Shown here: in pieces, positions 1-11,800 of the stretch
Layout of the letters: each line of letters starts with the position of its first letter
Numbering within the stretch: position 1 is the first letter of the stretch
Assembly (NCBI GenBank): GCA_028641055.1
Contig: CM054057.1
Location: 332,970,482-333,034,481, forward strand
Source: Alopecurus myosuroides
Taxonomy: Eukaryota > Streptophyta > Magnoliopsida > Poales > Poaceae
Length of the DNA: 64,000 nt
Direction: 5' to 3'
Notes under the pieces: model-generated
What the model was told of the DNA's origin: nothing
Seen by the model: only the letters and a program-made list of their open reading frames with translations
The model's database searches: none
Made by a program: the position numbers and the translations under genes

Positions 1-367
1 ATAGTGGAAAAAGACCTAGGGCTGCTAGAGGATGACGACGACGACGACGAGCACGAGGATTAGATTTTTTTAATTTTTATGTAATTTTTACAATTTATTA
101 TGCAATTTTATTAATTAGTATGTAATCGGTAACAATTTTAGTTCAATAAAATTATTTCCTTGCATTATTTGTAATGTTTTCGTTTCAAAAATATGTGTTG
201 ACGTGGAGGAGAGAGAAAAGCTGATGTGGCAGAGAGAGAATCTTACAGCCCGGGCTATAGCCCGTGCACTGGCACCGTGCCTGTGAGAGTGGGGCTATAG
301 TGGTGAGAGAAGGTGACGTGGCAGGGACTATAGCCCGTGAATAGTGGGCGGTGCATTGGCACCAGCC
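1..367 (+). mobile_element. Right end of a PIF/Harbinger-type DNA transposon
   Basis: Bases 1-63 are an open frame ending in an acidic tail (a run of Asp followed by EHED) and a TAG stop, which looks like the C-terminus of a transposon protein cut by the window edge. It is followed by an AT-rich stretch and a GC-richer terminal region with repeated 'gggctatag' words. Read from the right, the end begins GGCTGGTGCCAATGCACC and abuts TTA (368-370), matching the 3-bp TTA/TAA target site of PIF/Harbinger elements. The left end lies outside the window, so assignment rests on one terminus and the target site only. Confidence 0.5.
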
Positions 368-712
368 TTAGTGTGGGAGGCTGCAAATGGAGAGGAGAGG
401 GTGCCGAAAGGCGTTATCAGTTTCGTGCCAAGGACCCATCCCATCGTACATGCATCATGACGGCTTGGGTGCAGGAGGACAACCAAATACGCTCTGAATT
501 GTTTTGGGCCCAAGGCGTACAAAGATCAATCGGTATGGGAGCATCTCTTTTGGATTTAACACCCAAGTTGTGTATAGGATAGCAGTATCATCGGGGTTTG
601 GTTGGGTTGTTAGGCGAGAGGGACGGAGGGCGTGCTTCCACTCCAATCTCCTCTTTTCTCTTCCCTCTGTGTTGTTCTGCCCGGCGAGGACCCAACAGCA
701 CACGGAAGCGCG

Positions 713-2529
713 ATGTCGATGGTTGCGGCTGTGCGGGCGGCGGCGGCGGACGGCGTGGTGACCTTCCTGTGGGTGCTCTGCGTCTCCACCCTCGGCGCCT
801 CCACGGCAGCCGTCACCACCTACCTCAGCCTGCACGAGGGGATCCACTACGCCCTCCTCGTCACCGTCTCCATCCTCACCCTCCTCCTCTTCGCCTTCAA
901 CCTCCTCTGCGACGCCCTCGGCGGCGCCAGCTTCAACCCAACCGGCGTCGCCGCCTTCTACGCCGCGGGCCTCACCAACCCCTCGCTCTTCTCCATCGCG
1001 CTCCGCCTGCCAGCACAGGTCTGTCTGCGATTTTCTTACCTTCTTTCTCGGCAAATCAAATCCAGAAGCAGACCCGACGCAAATTTAATTAAATCTCTGT
1101 TGGTTGGTAGGCCGCCGGCGCCGTCGGCGGAGCGCTGGCCATCTCGGAGCTCATGCCGGAGAAGTACAAGCACATGCTCGGCGGTCCCTCGCTCAAGGTG
1201 GATCCACACACCGGAGCCGTCGCTGAATTGGTGCTCACCTTCGTCATTACCTTCGCCGTCCTCTGTATCATCGTCAAGGGACCCCGCAACCCCATCGTCA
1301 AGACAGCGATGCTCTCCGTCTCCACCGTCAGCCTCGTCCTCACCGGCGCTGCATACACCGGCCCCTCAATGAATCCTGCCAACGTACAGTACACTACACT
1401 CACTCACTCACTCACTCACTCTGTTTTTCAGCCCAGCTGATCTATTGAGCTGCAACCCCTGACACTGAACTCAACCTCAATCAGAGTTGCCCAGCTGATT
1501 TATTGTCTTTTGGGACCACTGCTGATTTGGTGATGCAAATGTTACTTATTAGTTTCAGTTCCACTTTGACCCGTTCATCTGCATTATAGCAGTCAACGCC
1601 TATATGATTCTGAAATACTATAACATCTTGATACAATCTGTATTCTTACTTGCCGTATTGAAAACATGATCGCTTAGACGCAGAACCTACAAGTTAACTG
1701 TTCAATTCTTGTTGACAACTGTTATGTACAATCTTTATGAGTAGCATTACTGTTAACTGGCACACCCAACTATTCAATTCTTTGTTGACAACTGTAGTCT
1801 ACAATCTTTAGAGTAGCATTGCTGTTAACTGACACACCTGAGCCATAAATAACTGAACGTGGGTTGCAAATGATACTACAGTTATGTGCTATTGGGAGAC
1901 TTTAAGGTGACCATATATAAGGGGCACAAATATGCAACAGACACAGCAAAGCAATGAACATCCACTAGTGAATTTTTAGTAGTGAAACTAAATTACAATG
2001 CAACAATTTAGTTTTGACTCGATTGATAAAACTTTGTGAACAGGTCAACATTCCCAACTCTAGAAGAGAAAATGCTCGGTAGTTAACTTTCATGGATAAA
2101 TTCTACAGCATAAAAGGATGACAACCTGATGCATGCCACTCACAAGTTTGTTATATTGCGTTTAGTTGTATTCTACTTTTAATTAGCAATTATGGGAAAA
2201 ATTACCTTATGCACATCCAAAACTTTGTAAAATGTCAGATCTTGACTGAGTTGACGATTCATGCTAGTACTAAAATTTGAGTTTGGCACCCCATGTAAAT
2301 AGCATGGAAAGCTTGTCTTCTGATTCTTTACATGGTTTCTTGGCAAATGATTTAGTTGAAATGCCATGTACAGGCGTTTGGCTGGGCGTATGTTAACGAT
2401 CGACACAACACCTGGGAGCAACTGTACGTCTACTGGATATGCCCCTTTGTTGGTGCCATTCTTGCTGCGTGGACCTTCAAGGCCGTGTTCCTGCGACCGC
2501 CACCAAAGCCCAAGGCCAAGAAAGCATGA
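713..2529 (+). CDS. SIP1: Small basic intrinsic protein (SIP1-type aquaporin)
   Basis: Three coding exons, 713-1018, 1111-1383 and 2374-2529, all joined in phase 0 with GT-AG introns, give a 244-residue protein, the usual SIP length. SIPs are aquaporin-family channels placed in the ER membrane by work on other plants. The sequence shows several hydrophobic segments and both pore half-helix motifs: NPT at residues 75-77, the altered first motif typical of SIP1, and the canonical NPA at 190-192, split from the following AFGW by intron 2. The C-terminus is Pro/Lys-rich (PPKPKAKKA), a basic ER-type tail. The ATG at 713 follows a clean leader and gives a hydrophobic first helix. Intron 2 is about 1 kb and has no recognised insert. 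Nothing looks broken. The SIP1 subgroup assignment is firm; the exact paralogue is not. Confidence 0.93.
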
Positions 2530-3768
2530 TGAACTCCTGCAAAAAATTTAACTAAGACGATTGGTTACAAATGCTGATTCTTAAGAAGCCAACATTGGTT
2601 TGCTAGAAGAACACTGGAATAATTTATGATTGTATTTATCACCTCAACCCTACACCAGTGTCTGACTTACATTGGTATAATCTATCACTCGTTCGTGTTC
2701 ACTGTCTAATTTTTATTTATCTTTTCTTTCTACGATTATAAAAATAATATAGCACAGAGCAGCTAGATTAAAAGGTGATATCTGGCAAAGAATTAGTACT
2801 GATTCCAAGCATGGTTTACTTCATGAGGACCATTTTTCCAAGGGATCTTCAGGTTCATAATCTGAACTGAACATGCCAAATGCCAATGCCTCTTGGAGTG
2901 GAGTTACCCAGAGTGTATATTTGCCTGTTGTGTTCCTGATTTTTTACATTGTGTCGTGGCAGCACAACTAATTAAGCTACACTCTTGTGCTGGGATGCGA
3001 TTGAGGCTAATGATATGGTGAATTCAGCTTATCCAAAGACTACAAAAGGGACATATTTAGCCAACCACATGCTGTTTTTGCTTGGTGCCGACAATGATTC
3101 ACACAGCTTTGTAGTTATGAGAACTGAAATAGAACTTTCTCACAGTTTGCTTCATTGTTTTGTGCCAAAGGCGTAGAAGCATCCCAGGAAAAGGAGAGAT
3201 GGCAAATTTCTTTTTATCACTCCAATATTCCTCTAAAACCACGAGCTGCCATATGGGCAATCTCCCTAAAACCATGGAATTTCTCAAAAAGTCGTGAGAT
3301 AGACTATTGAAAATTTCTCAAAGCCAGGGGAAACATAATTTTTTTTTTTTTATAATATTCAGAACCACGAGCAGTGCGGGTACTAAAAAGCCTGATATGG
3401 ACATGGAAAATTTTAATTAGTAAGTGATCTTGAATACTACCATTATCCAGTGGAAAAATTAGCATGCTGTATACCCTGATGGGGCGGTCAATGCAAGTCA
3501 ATCTTGTATATATTTGTTAATTGGCTCTACCGCTACCAGCCACCCTGAATGAAGGTCTATGGTCTAGTCTAGTCTACTCTGGTTTGCTTTTCCAGCAGCA
3601 GTTGGCCAGACCCCACCGTCGTATCACATCACTCTTTATTACTTTAGTCTTCACTGCACTCCATGGGCTGGGATTCTGGGAAGTGGGGGAAGCTTTGCCA
3701 TAATCACACTTCACAAGGCAAGCGAAGCAGCAGAGAGCTGGAGCAAGAAGAAGAAGGAATCCATCGCC
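2530..3768. other. Intergenic: SIP1 3' UTR and CAN promoter/leader
   Basis: No coding potential is seen. The first 150-200 bases are probably the SIP1 3' UTR. About 3700-3768 (purine-rich, ending at the CAN start codon) is probably CAN leader. The short ORFs between are random. No recognised transposon. Confidence 0.5.
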
Positions 3769-6700
3769 ATGGGGAACATCCTGAAGTGCTTCAGGGGAGA
3801 TGACGAGGAAGAAGACCAGTACCCCTACTACCGCCCAGCCTCCAGGCCCCAGTACCCGCTTCACTACCCCCAGCAGCAGAAGCAGCAGCAGGAAGCTCAT
3901 GGCCATGGCGTCGCCGCACTGGCGCACGACCTCCTCAACTTCGAGACCGCATCCATGGTAACTAACACCCAACCCAGCGCTCTGCATATCCGTCCTGTGC
4001 ATGCATTCTTTGTCTAGTCTGATTAAGCCTCCTAGCCTATGTAATGGAGTAGCTTCGGCTTCAACTTCACTGTGCTGTAAGTCTGCACGCATGGTCACAG
4101 ATTAAATATCCGACTACAAGATTGTCAACGATGAGGAGAGAGTCCCTTTAATTCGTGTGTTGCATGTGTAAATTTTGGATGAGAATCATAGAAGTTGCAT
4201 CAACTTTTATATCTTTTCTCTCTCTCTCTACCTTTGACCTTTCTACGGTTGAAAGGTTCTTCCATCACAGAAAATTGATGAACATAAACATCTGCACTCC
4301 TGAAAAATCTAAGGGCATCTCTAGTCGTTGCAACCCCCCAGCACAAGAAAATCAACACAAATAGTACAAACGGCGCAAAATCAAAACCTGGGGCATGGTC
4401 ATTTACCAGCCGTAGCCCACCCAACCAGCCAAAATGGGGGGCTTTTGCATGCAAAGTGGGGCAAAAGTAGGAGAGAGGCATCTTTGCATGCAAAGTGGGG
4501 CAAAAGTAGGAGAAAGATTCCTTTTTGCATGCAAAGCGGCGCATTTTGCCCCCCCCCCAGGCCAAACCCAAGGGACTGGGTTTGGCTTGGGTGCGCTGTC
4601 GCAAAAACGGCGCTTTTTCAGCTCCTGGGGGGCTGACTGGTGGAATTCGGCGCTAAAACGGCGCTTTTTGGGTCAAAAACGCCGCTTGGGGGGGCTTTGG
4701 GGGGGACGACTGGAGATGCCCTAAGGCTAGTACCATAACTGCAACACTTCTTATGCAGTTTTCCCACTGCATGGTAATGATTTGTTTGGGAGATTTTGCA
4801 AATCGACTTATTTTTTGAGTGAGCCTTCATTCTCCGGTGCCTATTTCCTGTAGACACATGGATCAACATGTTCATTAGTAATATCAAAACTGAAGCATGC
4901 CACATTGCAACAATTAGCATCTGTATGAGTTACTTGCATATACATAACAACTCTTGGAACATATGGCAAGTTCAGCCATCTTTTATACCCCAAATATTGC
5001 CTCACGTTTTCTTATGATATGGCAAATGTGTGAAGGATATTTTTTGTTGTCATATTATTAGGTTCCTGAAGGGCTCCGACAGCATGTTACCGCGTCCAAG
5101 AAAGCACAGATTAAATGGTAGGTAGCAGCTCTAAAAGCAAAAGGCTCTCAAGTTGATTTTTAGTAATAGTTAGAACATTTAGTGTACCTATTGTCTATCA
5201 AGTTATTTAATTGCGAAGTTTGTTTGCTTCCTTTAGGCTAATAGATTTAAGGCCTATGGCTGTTAACAAAATTCGAATGGTCCGCACTTAGACTTTACAA
5301 GTGGGGGTCATTATCAGAATGAAAATCAATTTCTTCATGGGACCCCTCCCAAATGTTTTTTGACTTTTCTTACGATAAGGTGATCCATACATATCCAAAC
5401 ATGTGTTTTGGTATGATGAGAGAAAGAGAGCTTAATAAATTACAAGCAGATTGGTGCCTTGGTGAGGTCTACCTAGTTTTTGGCATAGAGAAATTGGAAG
5501 TTTCTAACTTATTTTTCCATTGTGTATGGGTGTACTTTTGTGACATTTTTCAGAGGATTGAGCATGATTTATTGATTAATTCTGATTATAGACGAGTGGA
5601 GGGGGCATGCACACTCAATTTTGTCCTTAGTTTGATTCAGTCATAATTTGACACACTTTGTGCTTGCTTTAATAAAGAGTATGTCGAATAGCATAGATGT
5701 GCGCAATTGTGTGGAGAACACTGTCAATAATTGCTTGTTCGACACACAAAAAAAAATTTAGGGGCTTGAAAAAATGTCAAGGGCAAGAGTAAGGATAGTA
5801 GTAGCTGGCATATCTTATTAGGAACAACTAGTGTATGATACTTGTACTAACTTGAATTTCCACTGAACAGAACTAATGCAACAGTATGATCTTTTTATCT
5901 GCACAAAAACAGGTACCAGAATATGTTGGAGGCATATAAGAATGCGAGAACACCACCGAGAACACCAGCAGAAGCTGCCCAACTGATTGCAACAGCCCTA
6001 AACTGGATCCAGAGAGCTGATCTGGAGGTAACTTGTTTCTTCTTGTTTTAGATCCTAGATAGTTGATATGAGTATAGGAATAATGCATTTTTTTTTACTA
6101 TGGGAATAATGCATTTGAATAATACTGATTTGTATGTTTAGACTCTGAAACCTGTAAGAACAAGTTTTCTAAATTTGTTGAAGGTTAGGTTTTAATTTTT
6201 TATACTACTATCAGTTTTTTCTTACAAACCAAACCATAAACCCAGAAAACCCTCTGCTGTTTGCATTAAAATTTTGTTGTTACATATGACTATATGTTCA
6301 ACTCATTCCTCCAGAAACAATGTTTTCTCCTCAGGGTATCCTGGAATTCTATGACTTCCCCGTCCCATCACTACCTGCAGCTTCCTCAAGCCACCGCCCA
6401 TCTTCGCTACCAGAGGGCGTGCACTTTGTCTTGAATACGTTGCCGGTTAGACGTGATCAGCTATTCTGAAAAATAAGCTTAACACTGGTATAGTACTGAA
6501 TAGCAATGATTCTCATAGGTCACTGTCTCACTGATGTTATCAGGTTAATAACCAAAACATCGGAGATGGCGATGGCTTTACTGCTTACGTTGCCACAACC
6601 GATCCTAGGGAGTCTGCAAGTGTGCCAATAGATGTGCATGAGATGGTGATCGCGAGGACTGAAGCACGCAATCGTAGGGATTACCAGAGTGCCAATGCAC

Positions 6701-8043
6701 TTCAAAGTAGCATTATTGAAGCTGGATACAAGTATTAAAGCTGAACCATTCCTGATTTTTGTTCTTAATGTCATAATTCAGAAATGAATGCAACAGGATC
6801 GTTTCATATTTAGGTTCACTTATATTGGATTCCAAAAGTACTAAAAGTATTATATTTTTCCTTTTAACTAAGATACATTCTAAATTCACTTAGTCTGTTC
6901 AAACTGGTACTAGAATGGTTTTACTACAGTATTTAAGATGACACTGGATACCTGTTATTGTACCACTAGAAATATAATGCAGCCTGATAGTCACAGACAA
7001 TTAACAGAATCAAGAGTAACATATAATATTATAATATTTAGAAAAACCTTTCTGTGACTAATTGGCGCTTTTGTACTTATCCAATAATCCAAAACACAAC
7101 AGGGAGGAAATTTTAAAGCAGCTATACAGGATTACATGTCGGCTACGGTTGTGTCAGTTTTATCTGGCTCTTGCTTTGATCTAATCACGTGAACCACAAA
7201 GACTCTATTATGGTTTCAATTTTATGAATGGAACCGGGGAGAGTCCTCCCTGTTGATCTGAAAAAATCACGTGAACACGCATCTACTTGTTTTATTTTGG
7301 AATGACATGAAACCATAACTTGCTAATATTTTTTATGAGCAGGATAATAGTCTGTTCTGACGAAGAGATCCTAGCAAGGAAATACCGAATAAGAATGAGG
7401 TATACGTTGCTCAAGCTTGCACATTATATTCCATAGTGAAATAATTGGAAGGAAGTTGTGAAGTGTATGTTTTTTCATGAGTTAAAAGGGGAATCGATGC
7501 ACCGGAGCTTAAGATGCCATACGGGAAGGAATCAAGGAATGCTTTGGTGAAGCTCATTGGTGGGAAAAGAACCACAATTCACGTGTATTGTCAGGACCAG
7601 TTTGAGCGCTACGTTGGCGACATCTATTGCGATAATGTGTTCATCCAGGTGAAACAGGAAACGACAACATGCCTTCGATCCATTTTATTGCTTTAATTCT
7701 GATGAAAGCGACTGTCTGTCTGTCTGTGTCTGTGAGTCCTTCAGGAGAAAATGCTGAAGAATGGTCACGCATGGCATTTCACGACTTACGACAAACGCCC
7801 GGAGTTTGCTAAAGTAAGAAAAAAGTGTAGGGTAAAAAGTGGAATTTACTCATATTAGAAAGATATGGTTCCCTTCCTTTCATGGTTATGCCGGCTGAGA
7901 GTTTTTGACTTGCTCTGTGATGGATGGTGCAGTGGGAGAGAGAGGCAAGAGCTGCAAACCGAGGGCTTTTTGCGTCACTGAACCCTGAGAAGCCGTGGGA
8001 TTGGAGAAGAGAGCGACGAAATGGTGGTATTCAGGCCTACTAA
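3769..8043 (+). CDS. CAN: Staphylococcal-like Ca2+-dependent nuclease (CAN family)
   Basis: Nine exons: 3769-3957, 5062-5117, 5913-6027, 6335-6445, 6544-6731, 7343-7399, 7489-7648, 7745-7813 and 7933-8043. They sum to 1056 nt and keep frame, giving 351 residues. The family consists of plant nucleases with an SNase fold that degrade DNA and RNA with Ca2+. The domain covers roughly residues 165-330. Residues equivalent to the SNase catalytic set are visible: Arg237, Asp242 and Glu245 in RIRMRGIDAPE, and Arg279 in ERYVGDIY. The N-terminus MGNILKCF fits N-myristoylation of Gly2 plus S-acylation of Cys7, as known for plant CAN proteins, and implies plasma-membrane attachment. Intron 1 carries a Tourist-like MITE. 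All splice sites are GT-AG, and the gene looks intact and functional. Confidence 0.93.
4313..4721. mobile_element. Tourist/Harbinger-type MITE in CAN intron 1
   Basis: The element starts GGGCATCTCTAGTCGTT and ends in the inverted GACGACTGGAGATGCCC, flanked by TAA on both sides (4310-4312 and 4722-4724). That is the target site and terminal style of PIF/Harbinger MITEs. The interior holds two to three copies of a 'gcatgcaaagtggggcaaaagtaggaga' type unit (about 4446-4540) and C- and G-rich runs. It has no coding capacity. Confidence 0.85.
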
Positions 8044-8845
8044 TGGCTCCATCCATCCATGTCTCGAATAAATGGTGAGAAAGGTGTGCATAGTTTGGTA
8101 TCTAGGATCTATCCTGAACCGTAGCAGCATGCTGCAATGTGTGCCTTATATATGTTTATGCAAGTACCTTCTCCAGAAGTGCAGTATGTCATACATGATG
8201 AGCTTGCAGATTTGAATTTTGATGAGCAAGTACCAATATTGTTCCATGCTACCTCCTTCTGCTTGACAGCGTGTCTCACGCACATGATGTACAAAGTAGT
8301 TATATGTAGGATGCTGTTTGTTTTTGCACATGCTAGCATTCGAATAGACATGGAATCTATTAGTGCCAAAAATGACTATTAGTATTGAATATCAGATCTA
8401 AAAAAAGTATTGAATATCATTAATAATATAATCCAGGGACGACGTGAAAATCAAGACACATGAATGAATCAGAAACACCAGTTTCTTTCCTTTGTGCTCT
8501 TAAATTATCCTACGTAGGAAACAAGAAAACAAAACTAAAAGTAGCTGGCAGGCATACAATTGACTAATGTTCAAGCTAGCTGCACAGCCACAATGTCAGG
8601 CCTCACTTCTTTCCAAATCAACACATTATAAAAATTCCAAGGCTGCCACATTCAGTTCATTCTGTGATCATAGAGTTGGACGAGTATGATCTGAAACCAT
8701 TCCTGCCATATCCACAAAAGAATTATTTGTCCCAAGGTCCTCGTTTGTTTGCAGCAGAGAAGAATTGCTTGGTGGCTCCTGATTTCCGCTGCTAGCTTCT
8801 TCGTCGTGTTGCAGCTTCATGGGTCCCTCTTCACATCGGCAGCTT
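8044..8845. other. Convergent intergenic region between CAN and the dsRBD gene
   Basis: Holds the CAN 3' UTR on the + strand and, read on the - strand, the 3' side of the dsRNA-binding gene. On the - strand between 8820 and 8672 there is an open stretch in another frame that begins MKLQHDEEASSG. It continues the repeat theme of the dsRNA-binding protein's tail and may once have been its C-terminus. No other gene is seen. Confidence 0.5.
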
Positions 8846-11800
8846 CTACATTAGGTTGCACCGGCTCTCTAAATCATGCTTCTTGGTTCTAGCTTCACTG
8901 ACATACTGCGGCATCGCAGTCTCACCTAGTTGCTCCTGGTTTATGCATCCAGCTTCCTCGTTCAGTCGCACCATTCCAGATTCTCTGGGTGGCTTCTGTT
9001 CTACTTTTCCAGCTTCTTTATCAGGTTGCAGCTTTACAATGCCACTGTCTGGTACCTGTTCTACTCTTCTAGCTTCGTTATCAGGTTGCAGCATTACAGT
9101 GCCACAGCCTTGCACTTGTATTACTCTTCTCGATTCATTAGCAGGTTGTAGAATTGCAGTGCCACCACCTAGCACCTGTTTTACTCTTCTATCTTCCTCA
9201 CCAGGTTTCAGCATTGCAGTGTCTGGCTCCGGTTCTGCTCTTCTAGCTTCCTTATTAGGTAGCAGCATTGCAGTCCCTAACTCCAGTTCCACTCTTTTAG
9301 CTTCTTTATAAGGTTGCAGCATTGCAGTGTCACCGCCTGTCTCTTGTACAAGTCTTCTAGCTTCATCATCATGTTTTAACATTACAATGTCGCTGGATGA
9401 CTCCTGTGTTGATTGTTGGCTCCACGGGGACGTCACATTACTGTCATCGCCAGCCACGCTAGCTTCATTCTTTTCCACATCAACTGCTTGGTGGGTCCTG
9501 TTCATGAATTTCCTCTTGTTCCATTTCTTCTTGAAACCACCCTTCTTCACCTCAACTGGTCTGAGGGTTTCAATTGGCCTTTTCGCTGCCTCATTACCCC
9601 GCCTTTTGCCAGGCACTACAATATACTTTGTGGCAGCACTTGCACGACCCTCTAATTGACCTACACAAAATAATTCCACGCATGATCCAAACCCCGCACA
9701 CTGAAGGAAGAAATCAATACAATGATTGGATAAGAAATGTGCCCCTAAAATAGGAAAATAATACCTTTGATTGCAAGAAGACCGGTCCAGGCAGCTTTTA
9801 TCTCTGCCTCTTTCTTTCTCCTGCCCGCATGACCGATGTATTGCATACCACCAATCTCTACGGTGCATGTATAAGGAGCTTTGCCTGAAGCTTGCCTGGT
9901 CCAGGTATAAGATGGAATCGAGTAATTCATCTCCTGAGCATACTCCTGAAGAAGACTCTTCCACAGGCCAGTTTCTTGCTGGAAAACATATTAACAAGCT
10001 TAAGAAAAATCACAAACCATGGGAATAGACTAGAATAATTTTCTAATTTAGCCATCCTAACTCTCAAGCATATCCGTGATAACGAAGCTTAGTACTTGTA
10101 CCGTGGGGTATATGTATGGTCCACGGTTCAAAAATTGGGGCAGCATGAGTTCCCCAAGCGTATACAATTAGGATACCACTGGCTTCGCTGCGCCAGGATC
10201 GTGGAGCAGATTTTTAACACTTTCACATTACAGATAGAATCAAAGAAAACAATTTTGCAGGGATTAACCTGTATAATTTCAGGAAGAACCGCAAATGTGA
10301 TTTTAGGTACATAATTTAGGTGATTAGTTTCTTCCCAAGCAGCGAGGACCAAGAATGCTGGTCATCACCATCCACATACATCACCACTAATATAAAAAAA
10401 CACAGAACGGCAGATCCAAATAAGGCGGACCGTCAGATCGTCCAATCGAACGCTACAGGTTACGCCCGTAAAACACCAGTCAGCCTCACCCCTTCCCCGC
10501 TAATCTTCTGCTGACCAATAAAAAAAGACAATCCCGTCTCCAGTTTATTTCCGCAAACACTAACGCACACGATCCCGTCCTACCAACTGTCGACCTGGAA
10601 CGCCACCGCACGCTGGACGCCCCCGCCCTGCCCACCGCCGAACCGGAACGCCACCGCACGCTGGACGCCCCCGCCCTGCCCACCGCCGAACCGGAACGCC
10701 GTCGCACGCTGGACGCCCCCACCCTGCCAACCGCCGACATGGACCGCCGCTGCTGGACGGCCCCGCCTCCACTGGCCGCCGCCGAACGGCACCTCCTACC
10801 CTGCCCGTCCGTCTGGACTCTTCCCGCAGGACCCCTCCCCCTACCTGATCGGAATTAGACCGACACACCTGCCCGTCTGCTGCAGACCTCCATCCCGGTA
10901 TCCTCGATGATCCCGTCTGACGCGCCCTCCCGCCTCCGGCTGGCTTCCATCCCCGCCTGCCCGACGCGCCCCCAAACGCCGGTGCTGATGGCAACCAGTC
11001 CCGCCTGCCCGACACGCAAGCCGCCGGCAGGATATGCATGACCGCGCCCGCACGCTTGTCCCGACACGACAGCCAGCCAGCACGCACTGTCAACTGTGTG
11101 TCCTCTGTCTCCTATCGCAAAGCTCAAGTTTGTCAATCTGAATCAGGTACTGGTTAGCTTGCTTAGTCTAAACATGCTTACATATAGTTCTTGATTTATT
11201 TAGACATGAAAACCAACTCCAATACCTCACAAGATAACGCATGAGGTGGGCTCCTGAACTTCATGAGCGTTTTGGGGATGTTGGCAGCGAAACTGTGAAA
11301 GTACGTATTGTTTGAAGTTCCCTCCGACGTTTAATCGTAGATTTGGTGATAATTTACAAATTAATGAGGCATATTTGGCTGCTCCTTATGTTTAACTGTC
11401 ATAACCTATATGTACTGCATGCCAACAAGAAACTAACTTATGTGGTTCTCGATACGAAAGGTATTGAGCAGGGCTCTCGACTCTTGTCGTTTCGTGTGTG
11501 ATGAATAACTCTGGCGAAATCATCAGTGTCCTTTGCAACACTGTCACTGTTGGATTCCTGGTGCAAGCAGCTCCTTAATCAAGGGGGTGAGCACTTACAT
11601 TCAGCCACTTCACACCTTTGTTAGATTACATTTTTTTCTATCAGAACTCCGATCTGCAAGCTTGAAATAGAGTGGGCTCTTTTTGATGGAGTGATATATG
11701 CTCCTCTTAAGCTCTTTTAGAGGAATTGCTCTTTGCACTATTGGCAATGGTACATCTGCTCTTTTTAGAAGGATAACTAGAAATGTGCGCTTATTATCGC

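Noticed and set aside
10486..11136. Several long, overlapping minus-strand ORFs rich in Arg, Gly and Ala
   Set aside because: They follow a 48-bp GC-rich minisatellite whose length keeps every frame open. No domain, no splice context, and they lie inside the Helitron-like element.
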